Shown: one piece after another, positions 1 to 6,107 of the stretch | Numbering within the stretch: the stretch's first letter is position 1 | Layout: the number at the start of each line of letters is the position of its first letter | Origin: Bacteroidales bacterium | Lineage (GTDB): Bacteria; Bacteroidota; Bacteroidia; Bacteroidales; GCA-2748055 | Assembly (NCBI GenBank): GCA_024763595.1 | Contig: JANTFK010000229.1 | Location: 1-6,107 of the forward strand | Direction of reading: 5' to 3' | DNA length: 6,107 bases | The notes under the pieces: model-generated | The model's database searches: none | What the model saw: only the letters and a program-made list of their open reading frames with translations | Told to the model about the DNA's origin: nothing | Made by a program: the position numbers and the translations under genes

Positions 1-17
1 ATACCATTGCAAAGTAC

Positions 18-863
18 ATGAAAAAATTCATTGGAGCTCATGTAAGTGCATCAGGCGGTGTGGAAAATGCCCCCCTTAATGCCAGGAACATCGGCGCCAC
101 CGCTTTTGCCCTCTTCACAAAGAACCAGCGTCAATGGGTGGCAAAACCATTGACAGAAGAGCGTATTCATGCTTTCAAACAGAACTGTGAGACTGCCGGA
201 TATGGACCTGACCGGATCCTGCCGCACGACAGTTACCTGATCAATCTTGGTAATCCGGATCCTGCAGCCCTGGAAAGATCAAAAAATGCCTTCCTGGATG
301 AAATGCAACGGTGTGAACAACTGGGGCTTGACCGGCTCAATTTCCATCCGGGGGGACACCTCAATAAAACGGAAGAGGCAGCGTGCCTGCAACAAATTGC
401 TGCATCCATCAACTGGGTGCTGGATAAAACCAGCGGTGTCACAGCGGTTATTGAGAACACTGCCGGGCAGGGTAGCAACCTGGGTTATACCTTTGAACAA
501 ATCGCAATCATTATGGAAGAGGTGAAGGACCAGTCCAGAATCGGGGTATGTATCGATACCTGCCATGCATATACAGCCGGATATAACATAAGAACGCAGG
601 AAGGATTTGAAAAAACCTTCCTTCAGTTTGAGACCCTGATCGGATTTGGATTTCTCAAAGGTATGCACCTCAACGACTCGAAAAAAGAGTTGGGCAGCAG
701 GGTGGACAGGCATGACAACCTGGGGAAAGGATTCCTGGGGCTCGATCCCTTTAAATGGATCATGGCCGATCCGCGCTTTGACCGAATCCCCCTCATACTT
801 GAAACCCCGGATGACACCCGCTGGAGTGAAGAGATCCGGTTACTTAAATCATTCGTATTATAA
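18..863 (+). CDS. nfo: Endonuclease IV (apurinic/apyrimidinic endonuclease)
   Basis: This is a 281-residue protein of the endonuclease IV (Nfo) family, TIM-barrel enzymes with three zinc ions. They cut DNA 5' to abasic sites and remove 3'-blocking groups in base excision repair. All nine metal ligands known from E. coli Nfo can be placed, each one residue later: H70, H110, E146, D180, H183, H217, D230, H232 and E262. They lie in the family blocks PHDSYL, FHPGG, IENTAGQGSN, CIDTCHAYTAGY, MHLNDSKKELGSRVDRH and LILETP. Length matches the family (about 280). The ATG is chosen because the N-terminus MKKFIGAHVSASGG aligns with the usual Nfo start; the frame stays open back to the window edge, and only 17 upstream bases are visible, so no promoter can be judged. 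It converges on the MBL-fold gene with a 45-base gap. The identification is very secure. Confidence 0.97.
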   Translation: MKKFIGAHVSASGGVENAPLNARNIGATAFALFTKNQRQWVAKPLTEERIHAFKQNCETAGYGPDRILPHDSYLINLGNPDPAALERSKNAFLDEMQRCEQLGLDRLNFHPGGHLNKTEEAACLQQIAASINWVLDKTSGVTAVIENTAGQGSNLGYTFEQIAIIMEEVKDQSRIGVCIDTCHAYTAGYNIRTQEGFEKTFLQFETLIGFGFLKGMHLNDSKKELGSRVDRHDNLGKGFLGLDPFKWIMADPRFDRIPLILETPDDTRWSEEIRLLKSFVL

Positions 864-908
864 AAAAGCTGCTGAAGAGTAGGATCGCAAAGATGCCGGG
901 GTGAAGGG

Positions 909-1622
909 TTACAGGATACCGGATCCGTACCGTTCCATGGCCAGCGGGTATTCAGCCTGAAATTTTTGAAAGGAGAAGGGACGGCCGTGGGCCGGGTAGA
1001 TGGTTGTGACGGGCAGGTTGCGAATAGCCTTCCAGCTGTTTACCAGGGCCGGCAGGTCCTCTGCAAAAGGTGGAAAGTGCTGCTTGTTTTCCAGGCCGAA
1101 CAGCGTATCCCCCCCAAAGAGTTCTCCCCCTTCCATCAGCACCACCACGGAACCCCGGGTATGACCCGGTGTGTGGATGATACGGCCGGGAAAACCGAAT
1201 TCCCGCAGGTCAAATGTATCATGCACCAGCAGGTCCGGTTCGGCCGGTGAGTATTTGCCCAACCTGCCGGCCAGTATCCGGCCGGCCCCTACCAGCAGTC
1301 TGGCTTTCCAGCGAGTACCGGGTGGCAGGGGGGTAAATCCCTTCTGCACTCCTGCTGCCTCAAAGGCATGGATCACTATCCTGCAACCGGTGAGCTCCTT
1401 CAGTTTCCCGGCCGCACCAGCATGATCAAAATGGGCATGGGTAAGGAGGATCCATTTCAGCATTCCGGGCTCCAGTCCTACTTCCAACATGGCCTCCAGG
1501 ATCCTGATCTCAGAACCCTCATTGCCCGCATCCACCAGGAGGGCCTTACCGGGATAATGTACCAGGAACACAGATACATTCCTCAAACCGATCCGTTTTA
1601 TAGAGTAAGCATGATCGCTCAT
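909..1622 (-). CDS. Metallo-beta-lactamase-fold hydrolase (substrate unknown)
   Basis: This is a 237-residue MBL-fold metallohydrolase with no signal peptide or membrane segment, so it is probably cytoplasmic. The full set of binuclear metal ligands is visible: THAHFDH at residues 61-67 (H62, H64, D66, H67), TPGHTRGS at 151-158 (H154), GGDTLF at 170-175 (D172) and YPAHG at 209-213 (H212). The N-terminal strands (SVFLV, then LLVDAG) and the total length fit the compact glyoxalase-II-like/YflN-like branch. That branch includes thioesterases, lactonases and glyoxalase II relatives, so a specific reaction cannot be assigned. A stretch at about residues 93-125, rich in Arg, Gly and Leu, sits between the HxHxDH motif and the next ligand, where the family usually carries substrate-pocket helices. 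It is the last gene of the - strand block, 27 bases after the FAH-family gene, and probably cotranscribed with it. The start has an A/T-rich leader without a Shine-Dalgarno sequence. Confidence 0.9.
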   Translation of the reverse strand: MSDHAYSIKRIGLRNVSVFLVHYPGKALLVDAGNEGSEIRILEAMLEVGLEPGMLKWILLTHAHFDHAGAAGKLKELTGCRIVIHAFEAAGVQKGFTPLPPGTRWKARLLVGAGRILAGRLGKYSPAEPDLLVHDTFDLREFGFPGRIIHTPGHTRGSVVVLMEGGELFGGDTLFGLENKQHFPPFAEDLPALVNSWKAIRNLPVTTIYPAHGRPFSFQKFQAEYPLAMERYGSGIL

Positions 1623-1649
1623 GGTTTTTCAGCTATTTTCTGAAACAGA

Positions 1650-2261
1650 TTATTTAACAGGGAAATCCATTACCTTCTCCCCTTCCAGGTAAGCCTCCAG
1701 CCTGTCGTTGATAGCCACGGGCCCCACTCCGGCCGGAGTTCCGGTAAAAATCAAATCACCCGTTTTCAGGGTCATGAAACGCGAAACATAGGCAATGATC
1801 TTTTCAAAAGTAAAGATCATCAGGGAGGTGGATCCCTCCTGCACCGTTTTCCCGTTCAGGTCCAGTCTGAAAGAGAGGTCATGGATATCCCCAAACCGCG
1901 AGACAGGAAAGAACTCACTCACCGGTGCCGAATAGTCGAATCCTTTGGCGATCTCCCAGGGCAGTCCATTCTTCTTTTGTTCCGCCTGCAAATCACGGGC
2001 CGTAAAGTCAATCCCCAGGCCTATCTCACTGAAATAGCGGCTGGCATACTGCTCTTCAATACTCCTCCCCAACCGGTCTATGCGGATCACCACCTCCAGT
2101 TCGTGATGCACATCGCTGGAAAAGCCGGGATAAAAAAAAGGCCGGTTGGAAATAACCAGCGCAGAGTCGGGCTTTAAAAAGAATACAGGTTTTGTGGGAA
2201 CCTCGTTCTTCAGCTCCAGGGCATGAGCAACGTAATTCCTGCCAATGCATATGATCTTCAT
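1650..2261 (-). CDS. Fumarylacetoacetate hydrolase (FAH) family protein
   Basis: This is a 203-residue short-form FAH-family protein, comparable to the YcgM/FAHD1 type, which has only the catalytic FAH domain. Family members use Mg or Mn to cleave or decarboxylate acylpyruvates and oxaloacetate, or to isomerise and hydrate homoprotocatechuate-pathway intermediates. Visible landmarks are GRNY at 7-10, FFLKP at 27-31, HHELEVV at 52-58 with the probable metal ligands E54 and E56, GIDFTARD at 83-90 with D85 as probable third ligand, AKGFD at 105-109 with K106, and TGTPAGVGP at 173-181. These place it near acylpyruvate hydrolase/oxaloacetate decarboxylase rather than eukaryotic-type FAH. No aromatic-degradation genes are nearby, so a general metabolite clean-up role is an inference. 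It starts 4 bases after the exonuclease stop, which suggests translational coupling. The exact substrate is unknown. Confidence 0.92.
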   Translation of the reverse strand: MKIICIGRNYVAHALELKNEVPTKPVFFLKPDSALVISNRPFFYPGFSSDVHHELEVVIRIDRLGRSIEEQYASRYFSEIGLGIDFTARDLQAEQKKNGLPWEIAKGFDYSAPVSEFFPVSRFGDIHDLSFRLDLNGKTVQEGSTSLMIFTFEKIIAYVSRFMTLKTGDLIFTGTPAGVGPVAINDRLEAYLEGEKVMDFPVK

Positions 2262-2265
2262 GAAG

Positions 2266-3033
2266 CTATTTCTTGAAGGAGTTCAACTTGATACTGGTAA
2301 GTACTTTTTTTGTGTAGAGGGGGAAATCCCCGTTCATCATCCAGCCGTAGTAGCCCGGATCATGCGCAAGTACTTCGACCACAGGTTTTCCTTTATATTT
2401 TCCAAAATTGAATACCTCCACATCATCCTCATTATAGACGATTCGACCCGCAAAGTCCACATTACGGGTATGAGCCGAGAACTCGGCCAGTTTTCCAACA
2501 TCATTTTCCAGGTTTGGATAGCGGTCCAGCTGTGCCTGTAACACCTCATAGGTGGCCATGGTATCGGCTTGCGCAGAATGCGCATCTGTCAGTTCCTTAT
2601 TCACAAAGAATTTATAGGCAGCCGACAGGGTCCTCGGTTCCATCTTCATAAAGATGATCTGCACATCCACAAACTTTCTTCTTTTCAGATCGATATCCAC
2701 TCCGGCCCTCAGGAATTCCTCTGCCAGCAGGGGAATATCAAACTTAACCGAATTATAACCAGCCAGGTCGCACCCTTCAAATTCCCGGGCCAGGCTCTTT
2801 GCAATTTCATTGAAAGTGGGAGCATCTTTCACATCATCATCGGATATCCCATGAATGGCAGTAACCTTTGCAGGAATGGGCATTTCAGGATTAACCAAAA
2901 TTGTTTTGGAAGTTTCGTTCCCGTTCAGATCCACCTTCAGGTATGCTATCTCCACAATCCGGTCGGAGGCGATATTGATTCCGGTGGTTTCGAGATCAAA
3001 AAAAATGATGGGGTTCTTCAGTTTCAGCCTCAT
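2266..3033 (-). CDS. DnaQ-like (DEDDh) 3'-5' exonuclease with ExoX-like C-terminal domain
   Basis: This is a 255-residue exonuclease of the DNA polymerase III epsilon/DnaQ superfamily. The three Exo motifs are complete: FFDLETTG at 11-18 (D13, E15), the block at 91-103 containing NSVKFD (D99), and DAHSAQAD at 150-157 (H152, D157). The His spacing marks the DEDDh subclass. After a linker (about 170-205), a small second domain at about 207-244 begins FNFGKYKGKPV and contains DPGYYGWM; it resembles the ExoX-like C-terminal domain of many DnaQ-like exonucleases in Bacteroidota. The protein could be the replicative proofreading subunit or a repair/RNA exonuclease; sequence alone does not decide. 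Its ATG comes 3 bases after the dnaN stop, so it is almost certainly cotranscribed and likely translationally coupled with the clamp, which favours a role at the replication fork. A QLDRY pentapeptide at 168-172 is discussed as a finding. Confidence 0.93.
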   Translation of the reverse strand: MRLKLKNPIIFFDLETTGINIASDRIVEIAYLKVDLNGNETSKTILVNPEMPIPAKVTAIHGISDDDVKDAPTFNEIAKSLAREFEGCDLAGYNSVKFDIPLLAEEFLRAGVDIDLKRRKFVDVQIIFMKMEPRTLSAAYKFFVNKELTDAHSAQADTMATYEVLQAQLDRYPNLENDVGKLAEFSAHTRNVDFAGRIVYNEDDVEVFNFGKYKGKPVVEVLAHDPGYYGWMMNGDFPLYTKKVLTSIKLNSFKK

Positions 3034-3036
3034 GCG

Positions 3037-4167
3037 CTAAGCGTTTATCATCATGGGCATTAAAAGCATCAGGGTATCTTCATGCTCGTTGTCGGAGGTG
3101 GCCGGAAGCAGGATCCCCGCACGCGTGGGATCACTCATCTCCAGGATCACATCATCGGAAGCCAGGTTGGCCAGGATCTCTATCAGAAATGTGGATTTGA
3201 AACCAATCTCCATATCCTCACCTTCATACTGGCAGCTGAGCCGTTCATTGGCCGAGATAGAAAAATCCAGGTCCTGCGCCGAAATAGTCAGCTGATTGCC
3301 TGTAAGGGTAAGTTTCACAAGGTTACTGGCCTGGTTTGAAAAGACCGAGACCCGCTTGAGCGTATTATGAAATGAGAGGCGGTCAATACTCATCCTGAAA
3401 GGATTGTCTGTGGGAATCACCGAATTGTAGCTGGGATAATTACCCTCCACCAATCTGCATACCAGTTTATAGTTTGTCAATGTGAAAAAGGCGTTCCTGT
3501 CATCGAATTCAAGCAGCACTTTGTTCTCTTCCCTTGGCAGGATGTTTTTCAGCAGGGATGCCGGCTTTTTGGGAAGAATAAAACTGGAAGTACCTTCCGC
3601 ATGTGCATCTGTTCTCTTATACCGGACAAGCTTATGGGCGTCAGAGGCCACAAAAGTGATGTCATCTGTTGAAAGCTCCATGAAAATACCATTCATCACC
3701 GGTCTGAGTTCATCATCGGCTGTGGCAAACAGCGATTTGGCTATCCCGCTCAGTAACACCTCCTGCTCCAGTTCCACCTGCTGTTTCTGGTCATCTTTTA
3801 TCACTGGCATCTGGGGAAACTCTGCACCATTCTGCCCCATAATGGTGAATTTTCCGTTTTCACTCTGGATCACGATCACCATGCTCTCCGTATTAATCTC
3901 AAAGGTCAGGGGAATATCGGGGAACTCTTTCAGTGTATCTGACAGGATACGGGCAGGGACAGCAATCACCCCGGAACCATCCGTGTTCTCCAGCTGGATT
4001 TGAGTAACCAGTGTCGATTCAAGGTCGCTCGATGTAATTTCCAGTAATCCATCCTCCAGGGAAAAGAGGAAATTATCTAAAATAGGCAGTGTGTTCTTAT
4101 TACTGATCACACGACTGATGGCCTGCAGATGCCCTAACAGTTCCATACTGGACACAACAAATTTCAT
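3037..4167 (-). CDS. dnaN: DNA polymerase III beta subunit (sliding clamp)
   Basis: This 376-residue protein is the ring-forming processivity clamp that tethers the replicative polymerase and other DNA enzymes. Three clamp domains are expected at about 1-120, 128-245 and 250-376. Recognisable blocks are the N-terminal region with NTLPILDNF (25-33), RPVMNGI (155-161), ASDAHKLV (174-181), EGNYPSYNSVIP (241-252) and the C-terminal LMPMMI (369-374). Those from 155 onward contribute to the protein-binding cleft by comparison with E. coli. Length is typical. By my alignment, two cleft arginines of E. coli (R246 and R365) correspond to S249 and M373; this may be normal for the lineage. The start gives the usual N-terminus MKFVVSS, preceded by an A/T-rich leader. 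dnaA is not adjacent, in line with Bacteroidota where dnaN is often apart from dnaA. It lies 58 bases after the DUF4340-type gene and 3 bases before the exonuclease gene. Confidence 0.97.
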   Translation of the reverse strand: MKFVVSSMELLGHLQAISRVISNKNTLPILDNFLFSLEDGLLEITSSDLESTLVTQIQLENTDGSGVIAVPARILSDTLKEFPDIPLTFEINTESMVIVIQSENGKFTIMGQNGAEFPQMPVIKDDQKQQVELEQEVLLSGIAKSLFATADDELRPVMNGIFMELSTDDITFVASDAHKLVRYKRTDAHAEGTSSFILPKKPASLLKNILPREENKVLLEFDDRNAFFTLTNYKLVCRLVEGNYPSYNSVIPTDNPFRMSIDRLSFHNTLKRVSVFSNQASNLVKLTLTGNQLTISAQDLDFSISANERLSCQYEGEDMEIGFKSTFLIEILANLASDDVILEMSDPTRAGILLPATSDNEHEDTLMLLMPMMINA

Positions 4168-4204
4168 GAGATTATGGGTTTTTATGAATGAGTCTATAAT
4201 CCAT

Positions 4205-4222
4205 CAATTATACAAAAAAAAA
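4205..4222 (-). promoter_or_regulatory. Possible dnaN promoter: T9 tract plus TATAATTG box
   Basis: The 58-base gap upstream of dnaN is the only intergenic space of any size in the - strand block. Read on the - strand, it holds a run of nine T (4222-4214) followed closely by TATAATTG (4212-4205), which matches the Bacteroidota -7 consensus TAnnTTTG in all but one fixed position and ends 37 bases before the ATG. No TTTG lies at the expected -33 distance, so the promoter is weakly supported. dnaN may instead simply be read through from the gldG/DUF4340 transcript. Confidence 0.22.
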
Positions 4223-4225
4223 TCG

Positions 4226-5221
4226 TTATTGCCTCGCCGACTTTTCCCCAAAATAATGGGTTAGCTTCCGCATCAGCACATCCAGGTAAATGTAATTGAC
4301 AACCAGCAATTCCTTGCCGTTGTTATGACGCACCAGTGCCCTGAACATGTCGGCTTCTTTACCGGGCCCCGTGTAATACGGGAAAACTTCCAGGGCATGT
4401 TTTTCCCCTTTGAACGACTCCACATGCAGCAGGGCCATCCGGTGGCCCGCTTTACCCCCCTCCAGCTGTGAATGAGTGGGAACCCCTTCAGGGCTCACTT
4501 CAGTAATGCCCGATTTCCGTTCATACCGGATGAAAGTGAAATAACTGAACAACAAGCGAATAGCCAGTTCATTCAGCTTACCCGGCGGCACCGGAGCAGG
4601 GTCACCGTCAACATAGCACGAGAGGTTTCCGTTTTCATCCTGTACAAAACAGAACTGATCCCCATTCTGTAAACTGATATCGATCCGGGCGATCTCCGAA
4701 GGAAGCAGGTCAATCAGCAAATGCTCACGGTAATGGTTAGCAGAACTGGAGAATACCCTGTCCATGTCAAGCCCGGGATAGCCGGCCACGGCAACAAAGT
4801 AGCGATGGGACGATCCTTTGGGAGTAACCATGTATCGATTCCCATCCACTTGAAAATCAAATTGATGAACCGGTCGCCCTGCTTTGTAAAAAGTGATCTT
4901 CCGCACCGGTCCTTTTCCGGTGTTCCCGGAAATGGAAATAATGGAATTGATCTGCAGCTTTTCCGCTGCAATCAGCAGATTATCCACAGTGACCTGATTG
5001 GCAGACTCCCCTCCAAAAAGCGACCACCCTGCTTCCTTCCGGATCAATATGGTTGTGTCATAACCGTCCGCAAGCATGATCTTATCCACCTGCGAAGGGT
5101 TATGCAATGCAATGTATTTGTTCTCCCTTCTCAAACCATTACGGGGACCGGAAAAGAGGATCAGCAGTGCTGTCAGCACAATGGCAGCCACGATCATTCC
5201 CGTGTATTTGCGCAACCGCAT
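4226..5221 (-). CDS. Membrane-anchored DUF4340-type protein
   Basis: This is a 331-residue protein with a basic N-terminus (MRLRK), one hydrophobic segment at about residues 7-24 and a long hydrophilic remainder. The topology expected is a cytoplasmic tip, a single membrane anchor and a periplasmic body. The body carries a pattern I associate with DUF4340: a VDKIML strand (45-50), GWSLFG (65-70), then VDNLLIAAEKLQI (79-91), with a further beta-rich, partly similar half from about 170 (SEIARIDISLQNG). There are only two cysteines (C191, C202) and no catalytic motif that I recognise. Family members are commonly found beside GldG-like ABC-transporter genes, and here the ATG lies 3 bases after the gldG stop, so a partner role for the GldFG complex is a reasonable inference, not a demonstrated function. 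The chosen start fits both that spacing and the positive-inside rule. The DUF4340 assignment rests on pattern and context. Confidence 0.85.
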   Translation of the reverse strand: MRLRKYTGMIVAAIVLTALLILFSGPRNGLRRENKYIALHNPSQVDKIMLADGYDTTILIRKEAGWSLFGGESANQVTVDNLLIAAEKLQINSIISISGNTGKGPVRKITFYKAGRPVHQFDFQVDGNRYMVTPKGSSHRYFVAVAGYPGLDMDRVFSSSANHYREHLLIDLLPSEIARIDISLQNGDQFCFVQDENGNLSCYVDGDPAPVPPGKLNELAIRLLFSYFTFIRYERKSGITEVSPEGVPTHSQLEGGKAGHRMALLHVESFKGEKHALEVFPYYTGPGKEADMFRALVRHNNGKELLVVNYIYLDVLMRKLTHYFGEKSARQ

Positions 5222-5224
5222 GGA

Positions 5225-6107
5225 TCAGGTATATCTTCTTTTTCTGATGATCTGGAAAAGGACACCGGACAGCACAACCAGGAGCAGCGGCAGCAATGTG
5301 TTCAGCAATTTCCACTTTAACATCAGGGATGGTTGGCCGGTCAGTTCCCTGTTGAGTAACCGTAGTTTGAGTTCACGGGAGCGCAGTTCCATGATACCTG
5401 TTTCGTCGGTCATGAAATTCACCACATTCATGATAAACTCCCGGTTCCCGAATGTCTGCCGCGTATACCGGTCATATCCCAGTGGTTGTGCCCTGAAAGC
5501 CCCCTGTTGAAACTGAACCTCGTTGGCGGCAACATCGCCGTCTGTCAGGACGAATAAAGCGGTTGGTTCGCTTACGGGAATAACCTTCCAGCCGGCCGGA
5601 TGAACCCCCCGGGGGACAGGGTAGTTTTTATAAAATGATTCGAAACGACCTTCCAGCAGAACCCCAACAGGAAATGGCCCCGAACCGTAAAGCTCCCGGT
5701 CGGCTGGGGCAGTTATCTCCTCCATACTGATGTAGAGGGGTACATCACGTTTCCGGCTGTTCCCCGAGGTGGCCAGTAATACCGTTTTGCGCACCTGGTT
5801 TTCATCATCCGCAATGGTGTCGATGGAGGAGGCGAATTCGCTCTTAATATAATTGAGTCCGCGCGTAACCGGATGCTCAGGTGGGCCTGATAACAACGGG
5901 TAGTACACCCAGGGCATCATGGTAAATCGGGCCTGTTCCCCGGCAGAGGCCGTATTAACCGGAACCAGGTTGCATTGCAGGTCGGCTACCAGATCATAGT
6001 TGATCCTTACACCATATTTGAACAGGATATCTTCCAGTCCGACCGGATTGGCGAGCGCAACCGTTGTTCCCCCGGTAAGGCTGTCGGCAAAAGGGTTAAC
6101 CGGATCG
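5225..6107 (-). CDS. gldG: GldG, gliding-motility-associated ABC transporter substrate-binding-like protein (5' truncated)
   Basis: This is the C-terminal 293 residues of GldG; the N-terminal part lies beyond the right edge. The frame is open through to the last base, so the ATG at 5920 is internal: the 62 codons upstream include GGTTVALANPVGLEDILFKY and GVRINYDLVADLQC, typical GldG sequence. The usual total is about 550 residues, so roughly half is visible. The soluble part belongs to the ABC-transporter auxiliary type. It ends with RSRELKLRLLNRE (window residues 241-253), then one hydrophobic helix (about 267-287) and a basic tail RKRRYT, giving a C-terminal membrane anchor with a cytoplasmic tip. 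With GldA and GldF, GldG is proposed to form an ABC transporter needed for gliding in Flavobacterium johnsoniae, but many non-gliding relatives carry it, so motility should not be inferred. gldF would be expected just off the right edge. The stop is 3 bases before the DUF4340-type gene. Confidence 0.92.
   Translation of the reverse strand, partial: DPVNPFADSLTGGTTVALANPVGLEDILFKYGVRINYDLVADLQCNLVPVNTASAGEQARFTMMPWVYYPLLSGPPEHPVTRGLNYIKSEFASSIDTIADDENQVRKTVLLATSGNSRKRDVPLYISMEEITAPADRELYGSGPFPVGVLLEGRFESFYKNYPVPRGVHPAGWKVIPVSEPTALFVLTDGDVAANEVQFQQGAFRAQPLGYDRYTRQTFGNREFIMNVVNFMTDETGIMELRSRELKLRLLNRELTGQPSLMLKWKLLNTLLPLLLVVLSGVLFQIIRKRRYT

Noticed and set aside
279..713. 144-codon - strand open frame antisense to nfo
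   Set aside because: It overlaps conserved nfo catalytic motifs and shows no domain or plausible start context of its own.
864..908. Possible bidirectional terminator between the convergent nfo and MBL-fold genes
   Set aside because: There is a six-base A/T run at 862-867 that would give a U-tract for the - strand transcript, but I find no stem next to it, nor a stem-plus-U-tract for the + strand.
1261..1290. Repeated CCGGCC hexamers in the MBL-fold gene
   Set aside because: They are short, irregularly spaced and explained by Gly, Ala and Arg codons. No larger repeat unit was found.
2132..2139. Run of eight A (+ strand) in the FAH-family gene as a frameshift or phase-variation site
   Set aside because: It is simply the Phe-Phe-Tyr codons of an intact, full-length gene, with no alternative frame of interest.
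3482..4003. Long + strand open frame (173 codons) antisense to dnaN
   Set aside because: Its product is Ser-rich, low in complexity and unlike any family I know, while the - strand frame encodes an unmistakable clamp. It is a shadow frame of dnaN.
4213..4260. Intrinsic terminator after the DUF4340-type gene using the T9 tract
   Set aside because: Only a 5-base TTATT/AATAA pairing with a loop of about 21 bases can be drawn before the T run. That is too weak to call.
4721..5320. 199-codon + strand frame across the gldG/DUF4340 junction
   Set aside because: Composition is His/Gln/Pro-rich without recognisable motifs, and it is antisense to two well-supported coupled genes.
5225..5920. gldG starting at the ATG at 5920
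   Set aside because: The same frame continues without a stop to the window edge and encodes typical GldG sequence upstream, so this Met is internal and the gene is truncated by the window.

Overview
This window looks like a chromosomal housekeeping segment from a member of the Bacteroidota (Bacteroidetes). The main evidence is a GldG-type gliding-motility transporter protein followed by a DUF4340-type membrane-anchored protein and the sliding clamp gene dnaN, an arrangement I associate with that phylum. Start codons lack Shine-Dalgarno sequences and have A/T-rich leaders, which is usual there. Base composition appears moderate by eye. I cannot fix the genus.

Layout, left to right: nfo (endonuclease IV, + strand, 18-863) is the only gene on the + strand. 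A 45-base convergent gap separates it from a block of six genes, all on the - strand. In transcription order (right to left) these are gldG (cut by the right edge), a DUF4340-type protein, dnaN, a DnaQ-like 3'-5' exonuclease, a fumarylacetoacetate-hydrolase-family enzyme and a metallo-beta-lactamase-fold hydrolase. The gaps in that order are 3, 58, 3, 4 and 27 bases. The block therefore reads as one or two operons, and the 58-base gap before dnaN is the only place with room for an internal promoter.

Functionally, gldG and the DUF4340 gene form an envelope pair: a substrate-binding-like subunit of the GldFG ABC system and a single-pass protein facing the periplasm. dnaN and the exonuclease form a DNA replication/repair pair, and nfo adds abasic-site repair on the other strand. 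The last two genes are metabolic hydrolases with intact metal-binding motifs but unknown substrates.

All complete genes have intact catalytic or structural motifs and family-typical lengths. I see no mobile element, CRISPR array, RNA gene or convincing intrinsic terminator. I find no sign of a new biological system. The findings are modest, testable observations about gene coupling, a possible clamp-binding motif, a DnaA-box-like 9-mer and the dnaN leader.
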